A DNA stretch of 5,270 nt from Actinomycetes bacterium. GTDB lineage: Bacteria; Actinomycetota; Actinomycetes; Actinomycetales; Microbacteriaceae. This document shows positions 4,843 to 5,270 of the stretch, one piece after another; position 1 is the stretch's first letter, and each line of letters opens with the position of its first letter. The position numbers and the translations under genes were made by a program. Under the pieces are notes generated by a model. The model saw nothing but the letters and a program-made list of their open reading frames with translations, searched no databases and was not told where the DNA came from. The stretch spans positions 1 to 5,270 of the forward strand of contig JAEZSU010000052.1 in the NCBI GenBank assembly GCA_023421635.1. Direction: 5' to 3'.

Positions 4843-5270
4843 TCAGGGGCGGCGGAGCTCGAAGAAGTCGCGGAGCAGAGCGGCGGCGGCATCCTCCCCG
4901 ACGCCGCCGACGACCTCGGCGCGGTACGGCAGCCGCCGGTCGCGCACGACGTCGTACATGGACCCGGTCGCACCGGCCTTGTCATCCCATGCGCCGAAGA
5001 CGAGCCGGCCGACGCGGGCCTGCAGCATCGCCCCCGCGCACATGAGACAGGGCTCCAGGGTGACCACGAGCGTGCACCCGTCGAGGTTCCACGACCCCGT
5101 CGCCAGCGCCGCCGCACGCATCGCGAGCACCTCGGCGTGCGCCGTCGGGTCGGTCGACTCCTCACGGCGGTTCCGTCCCTCGCCGAGCACGGCACCGGCC
5201 GGGCCGAGCACCCCGGCACCGACGGGGACCTCGCCGGCAGCGGCGGCCTCCGCCGCGAGCGCCAGCGCAC
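4843..5270 (-). CDS. tadA: tRNA adenosine(34) deaminase TadA (N-terminus outside window)
   Basis: The product deaminates adenosine 34 of tRNA-Arg(ACG) to inosine, allowing one tRNA to read several arginine codons; it is a zinc enzyme acting as a dimer in the cytosol. The visible 141 residues start with an A-L-A-L-A-A-E-A helix and G-E-V-P-V-G-A, the usual TadA N-terminus, so probably only a few residues are missing beyond base 5270. The zinc and catalytic motif H-A-E is encoded at 5131-5139 and P-C-L-M-C at about 5038-5052, supplying His, Glu and the two Cys ligands. After these come the TadA-type G-A-W-D-D-K-A-G-A-T-G-S and a final F-F-E-L-R-R. These C-terminal features favour TadA over guanine or cytosine deaminases of the same fold. 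An in-frame GTG at 5211 is not the start, because conserved sequence continues upstream of it. It converges with the LLM gene. Confidence 0.92.
   Translation of the reverse strand, partial: ALALAAEAAAAGEVPVGAGVLGPAGAVLGEGRNRREESTDPTAHAEVLAMRAAALATGSWNLDGCTLVVTLEPCLMCAGAMLQARVGRLVFGAWDDKAGATGSMYDVVRDRRLPYRAEVVGGVGEDAAAALLRDFFELRRP

Overview
This is high-GC DNA with dense, short-spaced genes, an F420-type flavin-independent oxidoreductase and leaderless-looking starts of the TANNNT-N7-ATG kind. That combination fits an actinobacterium, most likely Microbacteriaceae (Microbacterium-like). The genus is inferred from overall flavour, not from a marker gene. I see no mobile element, CRISPR array, rRNA or tRNA. 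By content this is core chromosome, with a few odd details.

Layout, left to right: (1) the C-terminal part of a KtrA/TrkA potassium-channel regulator (+, cut by the window edge); (2) a small SnoaL/NTF2-like protein (+), ending tail-to-tail with (3) proC, pyrroline-5-carboxylate reductase (-). A 69-bp divergent promoter region separates proC from (4) a 375-residue alpha/beta-hydrolase-fold protein (+) whose nucleophile serine is replaced by glycine. After 37 bp comes (5) a ZnT9-like cation diffusion facilitator (+), and 2 nt after its stop (6) an F420-dependent LLM-class oxidoreductase (+). This faces (7) tadA, tRNA adenosine deaminase (-), whose N-terminus runs off the right edge.

The genes do not form one obvious pathway. 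The CDF transporter and the LLM oxidoreductase look translationally coupled, because the ribosome binding site of the second lies inside the last codons of the first. Three starts (SnoaL-like, proC, CDF) share the same geometry of a -10-like hexamer exactly 7 nt before ATG, the signature of leaderless mRNAs. The hydrolase-like gene and the LLM gene instead have GGAGG Shine-Dalgarno sites.

The most unusual signal is that two neighbouring, unrelated proteins, the soluble hydrolase-like protein and the membrane transporter, end in nearly the same C-terminal peptide, TE-x-IIL-(R/K)-S-x-D-stop. The underlying DNA matches at 20 of 24 positions over the eight codons from Thr to Ser. I know of no described function for this tail. 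It is the best candidate here for something undescribed, such as a C-terminal recognition tag. The catalytically degenerate alpha/beta-hydrolase that carries one copy is the second point of interest.
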